Under the pieces are notes generated by a model that saw only the letters and a program-made list of their open reading frames with translations, was not told where the DNA came from and did no database searches. Shown one piece after another: positions 33,795 to 42,438 of a stretch of 64,000 nucleotides of DNA (positions are counted from its first letter, which is position 1; each line of letters opens with the position of its first letter). The stretch is from Mucilaginibacter aquariorum (lineage in GTDB: Bacteria; Bacteroidota; Bacteroidia; Sphingobacteriales; Sphingobacteriaceae): the NCBI RefSeq assembly GCF_024498135.1, contig NZ_JANHOH010000004.1:62001-126000 (forward strand). Reading direction: 5' to 3'. The position numbers and the translations under genes were made by a program.

Positions 33795-35864
33795 TTACAT
33801 TCCCAACTGGTTCATCACATATTCAAATACAAATGTCCAGTTATCTATGGCTTGCTGGGTGCTTTGGCCGCTGCCGTGGCCGCTGTCAAAATCCATGTGG
33901 AGAATGATAGGGTTGGTTTGGCCGGGGTTGTTCTGCAATGCAGCCACAAACTTTTTGGCGTTCATTGGGTCTACACGGGTATCGTTAGCGCCTGCGGTTA
34001 CCAGCATGGGTGGTACGTTTACGCCAACCCTTATATTTTGGTAGGGCGAGTAACGCAGTAACCACCTAAACTGTTCCGCGTCTTCGGCCGCGCCGTATTC
34101 CGGGATCCAGTAACGGGCTATCAGGAATTTGTGGTAACGCAGCATATCCAGTAAAGGCACTTCGCATACTATGGCTTTAAACAGATCGGGGCGTTGGGTT
34201 GCCGCGGCACCCATCAGTAAGCCACCGTTACTACCGCCAAGGGCCACTATTTTACTTTCGGCTGTATATTTCTCTTTGATCAGCCATTCCGCGCAAGCGT
34301 AAAAATCGTCGAAGCTGTTTTGCTTTTTGGCCAGCATGCCGTCAAGGTGCCATTGCTCGCCAAACTCGTCGCCACCACGGATACCCGGCTGTACCACTAT
34401 GCCGCCCGCCTGTATAAACGGTGCGTAAAAACCATAATAGCCCGGTTTAATACCCGCTTGAAAACCACCATAAGCGGTTAACAGCACGGGGTTATTGCCG
34501 TCCATTTTCAGATCTTTGCGGTGCACCACAAAGGCAGGCACGCGGCTGCCATCTTTACTGATATAGAACTTTATTTCGCCGGTTATCTGGCTCATATCAA
34601 CAGGCAATATCCGTTGATAAAACAGCTTCCATTTATAATCTTTTGGCGATGCTACGTATGTTTTTGGGGTAGATGTAAAGGTAACCAGCGAAATATAAAC
34701 CAGGTCTTCCTCCCTATCGTAAGTAATGCCGCCTATGCTGCCTTTCTCGGGCAGGGGCATTGCCCGTAGTTTTTTACCATCGAGGTTGTAAATGGTTAAG
34801 CGGCTCTCAATATCCTTTTTATCCTGAACGATGATGCTGTTTTTGGTAACTACATAGTTCTCCATAACCGTGCTGCTCTCGGGGATAAGCACTTTCCAGT
34901 TCTTATAATCCGGATGCAGCTTATCGGCTATCATCAACTTGCTTTTGGGGGCGTTATCATTGGTTTTTATGTACAGGCGGTTGCCGATAGCCTCGGGATA
35001 GGCCTGGAATTTTTTGCTGTTGTAGATTAGTTTGCCATCTTTAAGGCTACCTGTTGGGCGCATACGCAGGCTGTTGGAATAGAAATCGCCTTCGCCGCTA
35101 AAGGTTACATCGCTGTAGCGGTTATCGTATATAAAATAGCTGTTTTGGGCGTCTTTAGTAGTGCCCACAAAAGTTGCTTTCTCTATCGGGTCGCCAACTT
35201 TTAGGTAATAGGTTTTTAGGGGGCGCTGCTTATCCACATCTTCTTGACTGCGCAGGGTTACGTAGGCATGTTTTTGATCCTGCGCCCAATCAAAGCCGCT
35301 GGTATTGGTAATAGGCTCGTGGATCTGTTTACCGGTGCGGGTATCAATAAAGTAAACGGTGTTTACCTCGGCACCGCTGCGTTGCGCGCTGATGGCAGCG
35401 CGTTCGCCGTCATAAGTATAGCTGGTGCCGCTGGTTGATATTTTGCCTGCCGAATCTAACTGTACCGGGTCCCATATCAGCACTTTTTTACCATCCAGTA
35501 TGGTGTAGATCTTATATTGCTTGTCGCCCTTCTTTTTCACCGTTTGGAAAACGCGCTTACCCACTGTGTTCAGCGGGCCTTCGTAATCCATGTTCAGGTA
35601 GGCAGCTATCTTCTCTTTCAGATCGGGATGAACCTTTTGTGTTTTTGTCAGGTACTCTACGCCATAATCGTGCTGTTTTTTTGTCCAGTCAATAACGTCC
35701 TGGTTCTTTTTGTCTTCCAGCCAGCGGTAGTTATCGGTAAGCTGTACGCCATGCAGGGTATCAACAACAGGAATAGCTTTAGTTTTTGGCGGGTCGAATT
35801 TTTGCTGTGCGTTTGCAGCCATGGCGGCGGTAGTAATTAGGGTGAGTAGCAGGCCTTTTTTCAT
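33795..35864 (-). CDS. Prolyl oligopeptidase family serine peptidase (S9A)
   Basis: 689 residues. Signal peptide (LLLTLITTAAMAANA). Beta-propeller domain (about 60-420) and a C-terminal alpha/beta hydrolase domain (about 430-689) with nucleophile motif GGSNGG (Ser near 545), then VCEVPLLDMLRYHK and the His motif DFDSGHGSG (near 662). The start FDPPKTKAIPVVDTLHGVQLTDNYRWLED is the classic S9A N-terminus. It cleaves Pro-Xaa bonds in short peptides. The signal peptide places it in the periplasm, which is common in this phylum. Confidence 0.95.
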   Translation of the reverse strand: MKKGLLLTLITTAAMAANAQQKFDPPKTKAIPVVDTLHGVQLTDNYRWLEDKKNQDVIDWTKKQHDYGVEYLTKTQKVHPDLKEKIAAYLNMDYEGPLNTVGKRVFQTVKKKGDKQYKIYTILDGKKVLIWDPVQLDSAGKISTSGTSYTYDGERAAISAQRSGAEVNTVYFIDTRTGKQIHEPITNTSGFDWAQDQKHAYVTLRSQEDVDKQRPLKTYYLKVGDPIEKATFVGTTKDAQNSYFIYDNRYSDVTFSGEGDFYSNSLRMRPTGSLKDGKLIYNSKKFQAYPEAIGNRLYIKTNDNAPKSKLMIADKLHPDYKNWKVLIPESSTVMENYVVTKNSIIVQDKKDIESRLTIYNLDGKKLRAMPLPEKGSIGGITYDREEDLVYISLVTFTSTPKTYVASPKDYKWKLFYQRILPVDMSQITGEIKFYISKDGSRVPAFVVHRKDLKMDGNNPVLLTAYGGFQAGIKPGYYGFYAPFIQAGGIVVQPGIRGGDEFGEQWHLDGMLAKKQNSFDDFYACAEWLIKEKYTAESKIVALGGSNGGLLMGAAATQRPDLFKAIVCEVPLLDMLRYHKFLIARYWIPEYGAAEDAEQFRWLLRYSPYQNIRVGVNVPPMLVTAGANDTRVDPMNAKKFVAALQNNPGQTNPIILHMDFDSGHGSGQSTQQAIDNWTFVFEYVMNQLGM

Positions 35865-36030
35865 TGCGATATTGCTAAGGATTGTTAGCTAATATAAGGA
35901 AAGTACTTGTTGGCGGCAATACTCCCCAAAAGGAATAAAACGAGGCGAAAAAAGGCGGTTTCAGGCCGTTTTTTGGCGTTCCATTTTACAAAAAAAGCGC
36001 AACAAACTATGAAAAAACTTATAGTGTTAA

Positions 36031-36054
36031 AATACGGAATTTTCTGTATTTTAA
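36031..36054. repeat. AT-rich hairpin before the prolyl oligopeptidase gene
   Basis: AAAATAC and GTATTTT arms around an inner GAA/TTC pair. Position is upstream of the prolyl oligopeptidase start and downstream of the MFS stop. Could be regulatory or an element remnant. Confidence 0.35.
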
Positions 36055-36082
36055 ATAAAGAAATGCCTTGCCAAGGATAGAT

Positions 36083-36116
36083 GTGTTCCACGTGTTCCAT
36101 TCTCAAAATGGAACAC
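36083..36116. repeat. GTGTTCCA direct repeat with perfect ten-base hairpin
   Basis: GTGTTCCATT (36092-36101) and AATGGAACAC (36107-36116) pair around loop CTCAA. Another GTGTTCCA is at 36083-36090. It lies 15 bases beyond the MFS stop. There is no strong T-run. May end the TetR-MFS transcript or be a dispersed element. Confidence 0.55.
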
Positions 36117-36130
36117 TTCGACACATGAAT

Positions 36131-37402
36131 TTAATGCGCTAAAGCCTCTTCGGGGATCACGGCAGCTTTGCTGCTATCTGCTTTCCTTTTTATAAGCCTA
36201 TCCACCCGCGACATTAGCAAGATACTGAGTATTGATATTCCGACTACCACGTAGCCTACCATATCGTAATGAAGAAGTGGGCTGCCCTTACTTTGCTGGG
36301 TAACTATCATGCCCCCAACCGCGGCGGCCACACCACCCGCTATTTGCTGTAAAGATGCGTTGATGCTCATGAAAGCGCCCCTATCGGACATATCGGGGAT
36401 GGCGCTGGTCAATGCCGACGATGGTATCATACGGCTCATAACACCCATCATCATTAAAATGTTAAAAACCATAACCAGCAGCAAAGGGGTTACCCCCAGG
36501 TTGGTGTACACCACGCACATGATCATGGTCCATATAGATGCCGCGATGAATATTTTAAACTTATCTATCTTATCGCTCAACTTACCCACCACAGGCATGA
36601 TTACTAATGTGCTTATACCCGATACCATAAACAGTGAAGGCAGCTGCCCGTTAGTTAAGCCCAGATTATTAACGGCGAAAGCTGTACCGAAAGGCATCAT
36701 CATAAAGCCGCCAATGGATAATAACGCGGTAGACGCAAAGCCAATACGGTAATCTGCTTTGGCAACGGTATGCAAAAAGTGTTTATATACCGATTTGTCT
36801 TTTTGTACGGTTAAGTGCTGTACAACAGGTTTTAGCTTTACCGCTATCAGCGCGGCTATAATAATGCTTAGTGAAGCTACCATCCAGAAAGGCGCTTCCC
36901 AGCCCCAGGCATTGGCAAGGTAAAGCCCAATAGGTATGCCCAAAACCTGGCTGCCGCCAAAGCCCATTTGTATAAAGCCCATTACACGGCCCCGTTGCTG
37001 CAAGGCAAACAGATCGGTAATTATGGCCATAGAGATGGAACCGATAACCCCGCCAAACAGACCGGTGATAATCCGCGCCGCTACCAGCACGGCATAGGTA
37101 TGCGCCAAGCCGCAGAAGATAGTACCGGCAATAAAGCCCATGTAAAAAAATAGCAGCAGCTTCTTGCGGTCAAACTTATCGGCAAAGCCTGCTGTGAGCA
37201 GGCCCGAGATGCCCGCGCTAAAGGCATAGGCAGATACAGCAAAACCGAAGGCCGATGGTTTTAGGTTAAGCGATTTCATGAGCATATCGCCAAGGGGCGA
37301 CATCACCATAAAATCGAGTATCACAGTAAACTGGGTGATAGCCAGTATAAATATTACAAATTTTTGATAGCCTGTAAAAGGTACCGGTTCTTGATTTTGC
37401 AT
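36131..37402 (-). CDS. MFS transporter, DHA1-like
   Basis: 423 residues, 12 predicted helices. Motif A-like GFADKFDRKKLLLFFYMG (about 67-84), the start YQKFVIFILAITQFTVILDFMVMSPLGDMLMKSLNL and the second-half start FASTALLSIGGFMMMPFG fit drug/sugar exporters of the Bcr/CflA-AraJ kind. It is the last gene of a three-gene operon with a TetR regulator and a 77-residue protein. Substrate unknown; probably an efflux pump under that regulator. Confidence 0.9.
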   Translation of the reverse strand: MQNQEPVPFTGYQKFVIFILAITQFTVILDFMVMSPLGDMLMKSLNLKPSAFGFAVSAYAFSAGISGLLTAGFADKFDRKKLLLFFYMGFIAGTIFCGLAHTYAVLVAARIITGLFGGVIGSISMAIITDLFALQQRGRVMGFIQMGFGGSQVLGIPIGLYLANAWGWEAPFWMVASLSIIIAALIAVKLKPVVQHLTVQKDKSVYKHFLHTVAKADYRIGFASTALLSIGGFMMMPFGTAFAVNNLGLTNGQLPSLFMVSGISTLVIMPVVGKLSDKIDKFKIFIAASIWTMIMCVVYTNLGVTPLLLVMVFNILMMMGVMSRMIPSSALTSAIPDMSDRGAFMSINASLQQIAGGVAAAVGGMIVTQQSKGSPLLHYDMVGYVVVGISILSILLMSRVDRLIKRKADSSKAAVIPEEALAH

Positions 37403-37406
37403 TGTG

Positions 37407-37640
37407 TTAGGTTAGTTCACAGCATTGGTAGCCGTGTGGTTTTATTAATTCAATTATTTGCGCGTGGCTAAGCGTATATGATACAATTCGAAGCACACAA
37501 TCTTCATCTTCCATATCAATGCTCCAGCATTTAATGTCGGGGTTGTTGTCCAGCAAAGCATGCAGCAGCAGTTTATCGCCATCGCAATTAATGTTGGTTT
37601 TAAATAATAGTATGTGATCAAAATTTTCTACAATATTCAT
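37407..37640 (-). CDS. 77-residue protein with HMA-like fold
   Basis: Small soluble protein: ILLFKTNINCDGDKLLLHALLDNN, IKCWSIDMEDEDCVLRIVS, LSHAQIIELIKPHGYQCCEL. The beta-alpha-beta-beta-alpha-beta order and cysteines resemble ferredoxin-like metal-chaperone (HMA) proteins, but the classic CxxC is absent (single Cys near the N-terminus, CC near the C-terminus). Similar unnamed proteins are common in Bacteroidota. Four bases separate it from its neighbours on both sides (TetR upstream and MFS downstream), so it belongs to that operon. Confidence 0.75.
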   Translation of the reverse strand: MNIVENFDHILLFKTNINCDGDKLLLHALLDNNPDIKCWSIDMEDEDCVLRIVSYTLSHAQIIELIKPHGYQCCELT

Positions 37641-37644
37641 AAGC

Positions 37645-38235
37645 TTACTTTTTTAGGGCTTTTACAACCAGGTCAAAAGTTTTCCAAAGTATCTCGTCCG
37701 TCATTTTAAAAGGCTTGCCAGCCATGCTTTGTCCCTCGTTTTCGAAACGGATAAGATTATATAAAGGCGCAAATGCTACCGACCAGTACACTTCAAACGG
37801 CATTACATCAATTTCGCCGCGTGCAATTACATTATCCATAAACTTGCCCATCACCAACTTAAAGTCTTTCAAAAAAGATGACAGAAAGATCTGCTGGTAC
37901 GATGAGCTGCGCAATTGTTCAAAAAACAATGTCATAATGGGATTTGCCACCATATAGTTATATCTGTTCTCCCATTGCTTGCGCAAGCCTTGTTCAAACA
38001 GCATTTCGGGGTCAAAATCTTTTATCATGGCATCGCCCATTAAAGCACCTTCTTCAATAGCTATTTTAAGTATCAGGTCGTCTCGATCTTTATAATAGAT
38101 GTAAAGCGTTGCTACTGATATGCTGCATGCCTTTGCCAGCTTATTCATACTAAAGCCTTCTAAGCCATGCTTTACAATTAGTTCAATAGCTTTTTGCTTT
38201 ACCAGTTGTACTTTATCAGTGTTTCTAATACGCAT
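37645..38235 (-). CDS. TetR/AcrR family regulator
   Basis: 196 residues. N-terminal HTH: RNTDKVQLVKQKAIELIVKHGLEGFSMNKLAKACSISVATLYIYYKDRDDLILKIAIEEG (about 3-62). C-terminal effector domain of about 130 residues without a recognised ligand. It starts the TetR/77-residue/MFS operon and most likely controls it. A palindrome AATGAATATTCATT lies 27 bases before its start codon, a good operator candidate. Confidence 0.9.
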   Translation of the reverse strand: MRIRNTDKVQLVKQKAIELIVKHGLEGFSMNKLAKACSISVATLYIYYKDRDDLILKIAIEEGALMGDAMIKDFDPEMLFEQGLRKQWENRYNYMVANPIMTLFFEQLRSSSYQQIFLSSFLKDFKLVMGKFMDNVIARGEIDVMPFEVYWSVAFAPLYNLIRFENEGQSMAGKPFKMTDEILWKTFDLVVKALKK

Positions 38236-38261
38236 CTAAATTATATTTCGCTACAAATATA

Positions 38262-38275
38262 AATGAATATTCATT
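38262..38275. promoter_or_regulatory. Palindromic operator candidate AATGAATATTCATT
   Basis: Perfect 14-base palindrome in the 162-base gap between the divergent TetR and polysaccharide deacetylase genes, 27 bases before the TetR start. TetR proteins usually bind such sites and repress themselves. Confidence 0.5.
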
Positions 38276-38397
38276 CATTTATAAATTTATTATACTTTTT
38301 ATAATGACGCAAATGCTAACAATGTTGTGACCATTTACTTATAAGACGAATAACTGCCGGTAACTTTTTATATTAGCTAAAACAATATGCATTAGCC

Positions 38398-39717
38398 ATG
38401 AAAAATTTATTGTTACCCGTTATAACAGGGTGCCTTATAGCGAACCTATGTAACGCCCAAACAGGCAAAACCGAAATTACCCGCTGGCAGGATGGCAAAA
38501 AAGGCGCGGTATCTATTACCTGGGACGACGGTTCTATTAACCAGTTTAAAGTAGCCTTGCCTTTACTAAACCGCTTTAAGTTTCCGGGTACATTCTTCAT
38601 TATTACCGGCCAAATCCCGGGTTCGCAATATCAGGGTAAATTTATAGGTAGGCCGGTTAAAGAGATCATCAGCGAAACAGCAACCGTTCCAACTAATAAA
38701 ACTAACCTGTTCGAACGAGCTTCGGCAGCCAGTTACCTGGGTTTAGTTGGGCCGATGGATTATTATTACAACGCCGGTTCGCTTGTTGATGCGGGTAAAA
38801 CCGATGAGGCAATAAAATTGATTGATGAGTTATATAAGAAAGTGCGGAATGGCGAATTTAAACCGGGTGTACAACATAATCCCGAGTATATGGATGCGCA
38901 TGGCACTAACTGGGCTGAAATACGCAAATATGCGGCACAAGGCCATGAATTTGCCAGCCATATGATAACCCACCCGCGCCTGGCTATATTGGATGAGCCA
39001 AACATGTTATATGAAATGGAGAAGAGTAAGCTGGAAATACTAAATCACTTGGGTGCCAGCTATACCTTCTCGGGCGAGGGGCCTTTCGGTACCGAGAACG
39101 AACGGGTAATGGAATATGCATATAAAGTTTATCCGGCATTACGTAACCGCATGCCCGAGCCCTGGCTAAAAGAAATAACCCGTGGCAATAAAAGTAACCC
39201 CGGCAATACCGATAAAGAGTACATACAGTTTCAGCGGGGCGCTACTACTAAAACACCGCTGCCAATGATGAAGGCATGGGTTGATACTACCGTTAACAAA
39301 AACAATACCTGGCTGGTGCTTACCATTCATGGCGTTGAGGGTATTGGCTGGGAGGCTTTGCCAAAACAGGAACTGGATGAATATTTTACCTACATTAAAG
39401 CCCGCCAAAAAAACTTATGGGTAGCCACATTTGGCAATGTTACCCGTTACATGCGCGAAAGGCAAAGTGCCAAACTGCAAGTTAAGCAGGGAGATGGAAA
39501 AATTACAGTTAGCTTATCGCACCCGCTTAATAAAGCCATGTACAATGTGCCGCTTACGCTTAAAACCTATATACCCCAAAAATGGAAAACTGTAAAAATA
39601 GCTCAGGGTAATAAATCCCGGATAGTAAAGCCTGTTATTGCCCTGGATGAAAAAGGGCCGTATGTTTTATACCGGGCTTACCCTAATGATGCCCAAATAA
39701 CATTATCGGGCATATAA
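38398..39717 (+). CDS. Secreted polysaccharide deacetylase family protein
   Basis: 439 residues. Signal peptide (MKNLLLPVITGCLIANLCNAQ). NodB-like deacetylase domain: first motif VSITWDDGS (Asp-Asp near 42-43), second motif ASHMITH (zinc His pair near 188-192), third motif LVLTIHGV (near 305). The last 100 residues form a beta domain (QSAKLQVKQGDGKITVSLSHPLNK). Removes acetyl groups from polysaccharides or peptidoglycan. Divergent from the TetR gene. Confidence 0.88.
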   Translation: MKNLLLPVITGCLIANLCNAQTGKTEITRWQDGKKGAVSITWDDGSINQFKVALPLLNRFKFPGTFFIITGQIPGSQYQGKFIGRPVKEIISETATVPTNKTNLFERASAASYLGLVGPMDYYYNAGSLVDAGKTDEAIKLIDELYKKVRNGEFKPGVQHNPEYMDAHGTNWAEIRKYAAQGHEFASHMITHPRLAILDEPNMLYEMEKSKLEILNHLGASYTFSGEGPFGTENERVMEYAYKVYPALRNRMPEPWLKEITRGNKSNPGNTDKEYIQFQRGATTKTPLPMMKAWVDTTVNKNNTWLVLTIHGVEGIGWEALPKQELDEYFTYIKARQKNLWVATFGNVTRYMRERQSAKLQVKQGDGKITVSLSHPLNKAMYNVPLTLKTYIPQKWKTVKIAQGNKSRIVKPVIALDEKGPYVLYRAYPNDAQITLSGI

Positions 39718-39758
39718 CATTAACCGATAGTTACGTAGTTAACCGATGATGTTGCCGT

Positions 39759-39968
39759 TTATTGTGCAGAACTAACCTGTGTGTTTTTTTTATCTGTAGT
39801 TTCCCATACTGAACCGTACACGTATGATTTTTTTTCGCAAAGATTACAGGAATACCTTTTTATAGGCAGCCAAAATAATGTTGCTTTTACTAAAATGGGC
39901 CTTCGCGCACGGTTGGTTAATTTTCCTTTACTGCAATGCGGGCAGGCTTTTTTTTGTCTTGTTTCCAT
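39759..39968 (-). CDS. Small zinc-ribbon protein
   Basis: 69 residues from the ATG at 39968 (a TTG eight codons earlier would add LKFTIPK). Zinc site CPHC (about 9-12) and CNLC (about 41-44) separated by a basic stretch (KLTNRARRPILVKATLFWLPIKRYS). The last 20 residues are polar. Function unknown; zinc-ribbon proteins of this size may bind nucleic acid or membranes. It is the last of a minus-strand set with the receiver gene. No family name recognised. Confidence 0.65.
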   Translation of the reverse strand: METRQKKACPHCSKGKLTNRARRPILVKATLFWLPIKRYSCNLCEKKSYVYGSVWETTDKKNTQVSSAQ

Positions 39969-40014
39969 TTTGGGTATTGTAAACTTTAACAATTAATAAA
40001 ATTATTATTTATGT

Positions 40015-40380
40015 CTAAGCAGCTATCATAGCAAGGGCTTTTATCATTTCCGATTTGCTTACCGGCTTTGGCAGGAAAGCATTAGGATGCGTTTGATTAG
40101 CCAGATTTATTATATCTGCAGATGTTGTGGACGATTGAAAGATGAAAGGGATATGTAGATGATGGTTGATATAATTTGCAAGGTCAATTCCGTTCTCCTC
40201 GCCTTTTATCATAATATCAGTTATTACCAGGTCTACATTCATAACCCTTAGATCTTTTACAGCTTCATTATAGCATTCAGCTATTCCGCAAATGTTATGG
40301 CCTATATTAAGAAGCATCTTCTTTAACGCAAAGGCAATTAAAGGGTTATTTTCTACAATATAGATGTGCAACTTTTGCAT
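40015..40380 (-). CDS. Orphan single-domain response regulator (receiver only)
   Basis: 121 residues from the ATG at 40380. CheY-like receiver: Glu10 with Asn11-Asn12 instead of the usual acidic pair, phospho-acceptor Asp55 (VITDIM), Ser83-Ser84-Thr85 (switch) and Lys105 (PKP). No output domain. It could act in a phosphorelay or as a stand-alone switch. It lies 160 bases downstream of the TPR/HTH regulator gene and may be co-transcribed with it. Confidence 0.85.
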   Translation of the reverse strand: MQKLHIYIVENNPLIAFALKKMLLNIGHNICGIAECYNEAVKDLRVMNVDLVITDIMIKGEENGIDLANYINHHLHIPFIFQSSTTSADIINLANQTHPNAFLPKPVSKSEMIKALAMIAA

Positions 40381-40540
40381 GAAAATTAATTTTAATACCT
40401 TGTATATAAAACGCACAATATGTTGCTGTAATTACTTCTTATGTATATTTTTTCAAATATGATTCAAAATGCCTGTTTATAAGAATTTTATGGGTGGACA
40501 AAATCGCGACAAATACCCAAAAATGTGGCTTTAGGATGCG

Positions 40541-42334
40541 TTAAAGATCATTTACGATATCCTCTATCTCTTCATCTTCCGAAAGGTTCATTTTTTTACG
40601 CAAACGTTGTTTTGCTTTTTTAATACCATCAACAGTTATGCCCAGCATACCGGCCATCTCTTTATTATTAAGTTTTAGTTTAATTAGTGCAAGCAGCCTT
40701 ATATCAGTATCAGATAAATTATCATACTTACGACGAAGGTTGTAAAAGAAAGTACCGTGCACCCTTGAAAAAAGCTTTTTAAACTGGGCCCAGTTATCAT
40801 CTGTCATGATATGGACCTCCATCATTTTATCCAGGCTGCTTGCAATATCTGCGTCGCTAAATTTTGACTGAACATTTTCCAGTTCTGTCTTAATTTCATC
40901 TATCAGAATGTTTTTTTGCATGAGCCTTTCGGTGTAGCCATTCAGCGCTAGTGTGGCATTTTTTAGCTCTTCATCAACCCTAAGCTTCTCTGATATTATT
41001 AACTCTTTATCTTTTTTTGCTTTTAGCCTCTGGCGGTTATATATAAGTGCGGTTATCACTATTAAGAGTAGCAACACTATAATTATTGTTTTTTGCTTAA
41101 AGTCCTCTATCTGGGCGCTCTTTTTTAGGTTCTTAAGCTCTTCGTTGCTTTTTTCCATTATCCATTGCAGCCTCACACGCTCAATAGCAGTAATGTTATC
41201 GCGCTTGGCAACACTATCCCGTAAATTTTCTGATATACTCCTATAGACTATAGCTTTTTCAACGTTTTTAAACCGTTCGCTAAGTATTGCCTTTAATTCA
41301 TAGTATTGTACCCGCTGTGTTAATACATTTTCGCTGGTCTTTAACAGTAACTTATCTGCAGCATCTAATTGTAGGCCCGCCAGCTTTAGCTTACCCTGAT
41401 CAAGATTAATATATATCAATCTTAATAAAGCGATAGCAGAATTTAACGTTTGATCATATTTTAATGATTGGCTATAATCTGCCTGTATCAGCGGTAGCGC
41501 TTTATTATAATGCTTTTGCAAAAAGTATATGGAACCTATATTGCCTGTTGCAATAGCAGCCCATACAGAATCCTTAACAAGTATTGCCATATGAAAGGCA
41601 TTATTAAAATAAGCCATCGCTGTTTGATATTGCCCTTCATTACGGTAGGTAAGCCCAATAGTGTTTATAATATTTATACGCACACTTGATACTATAGGCT
41701 GATATTTTAAAGCGTGGCGCAGGTTGTCGCGTGCATTGTCAAAGTCGCCCAGGGAATAGTAAAAATTTGCTGTTTCAGAAAAAAGCGTCCCCATATCGGG
41801 TACATTATCAAAACCAACCTCACGCAGGGTGGCTTCGCTCAAAAGGTAATACCGGCAAGCTGCAGTATTTTGTTTGTAAAGGGAATAATAGTTGGCTTTG
41901 CGATGCTGATAAATACCAGCTTCCAGTGGGAGTTTCTCCTCTTTTGCAAAGGCAATAGCCCTGTCAAAATGCTTAGTACTTAATGGGTTGTAGCCCCGGT
42001 TTACTGAGTAATAATCGGCACGCATATCGCATATGGCGCATTCAAGTTTTAAATCGTCCAGGTTAATGGCTAGTTGTTGCAAATCGTCCAGGCTTTTTAT
42101 GGCATCCGGCTCATTCATTTTGCGGCAATTTATCCTGTAAATCTTCCTTGCGGCATCTACGCGGCGGGTAGCCGTAGTATCTTTTAAGCTTGTAAAAATA
42201 TTAGGGCGGTATATAGGTTTGCCATCCAAACTATAGGTAAGTAATGGTGCAAAAAACATTAACCAAAATGGTAAAACATATAAAAACTTACTCCGTAAGT
42301 TATTTGAACACTTTGCAGCCAAAGACTTAATCAA
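40541..42334 (-). CDS. TPR-transmembrane-HTH transcriptional regulator
   Basis: 597 residues. The start is TTG (42334), because the stop just upstream leaves no ATG that keeps the signal. A hydrophobic N-terminus (FLYVLPFWLMFFAPLLTYS) precedes about ten TPR-like helices (to about residue 390). A membrane helix is at about 413-432 (TIIIVLLLLIVITALIY). A coiled-coil (AKKDKELIISEKLRVDEELK) leads to a C-terminal LuxR-like HTH (SDTDIRLLALIKLKLNNKEMAGMLGITVDGIKKAKQRLRKKM). The periplasmic TPR sensor and cytosolic HTH suggest a one-protein signal switch, common in Bacteroidota. Signal and targets unknown. Confidence 0.85.
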   Translation of the reverse strand: MIKSLAAKCSNNLRSKFLYVLPFWLMFFAPLLTYSLDGKPIYRPNIFTSLKDTTATRRVDAARKIYRINCRKMNEPDAIKSLDDLQQLAINLDDLKLECAICDMRADYYSVNRGYNPLSTKHFDRAIAFAKEEKLPLEAGIYQHRKANYYSLYKQNTAACRYYLLSEATLREVGFDNVPDMGTLFSETANFYYSLGDFDNARDNLRHALKYQPIVSSVRINIINTIGLTYRNEGQYQTAMAYFNNAFHMAILVKDSVWAAIATGNIGSIYFLQKHYNKALPLIQADYSQSLKYDQTLNSAIALLRLIYINLDQGKLKLAGLQLDAADKLLLKTSENVLTQRVQYYELKAILSERFKNVEKAIVYRSISENLRDSVAKRDNITAIERVRLQWIMEKSNEELKNLKKSAQIEDFKQKTIIIVLLLLIVITALIYNRQRLKAKKDKELIISEKLRVDEELKNATLALNGYTERLMQKNILIDEIKTELENVQSKFSDADIASSLDKMMEVHIMTDDNWAQFKKLFSRVHGTFFYNLRRKYDNLSDTDIRLLALIKLKLNNKEMAGMLGITVDGIKKAKQRLRKKMNLSEDEEIEDIVNDL

Positions 42335-42438
42335 TAGTTATTAATAGAAAATATATTTTTCCCTAAAGGTGAATATTATTTTCACAGGTAACGCCACTAA
42401 ATTCAGCTTTAATTAAAAGTAAATTCGTCTTTTTTAAG

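Noticed and set aside
35885..36124. 79-codon minus-strand frame between the MFS and prolyl oligopeptidase genes
   Set aside because: It runs through hairpins and AT-rich spacer and has no recognisable family or promoter.
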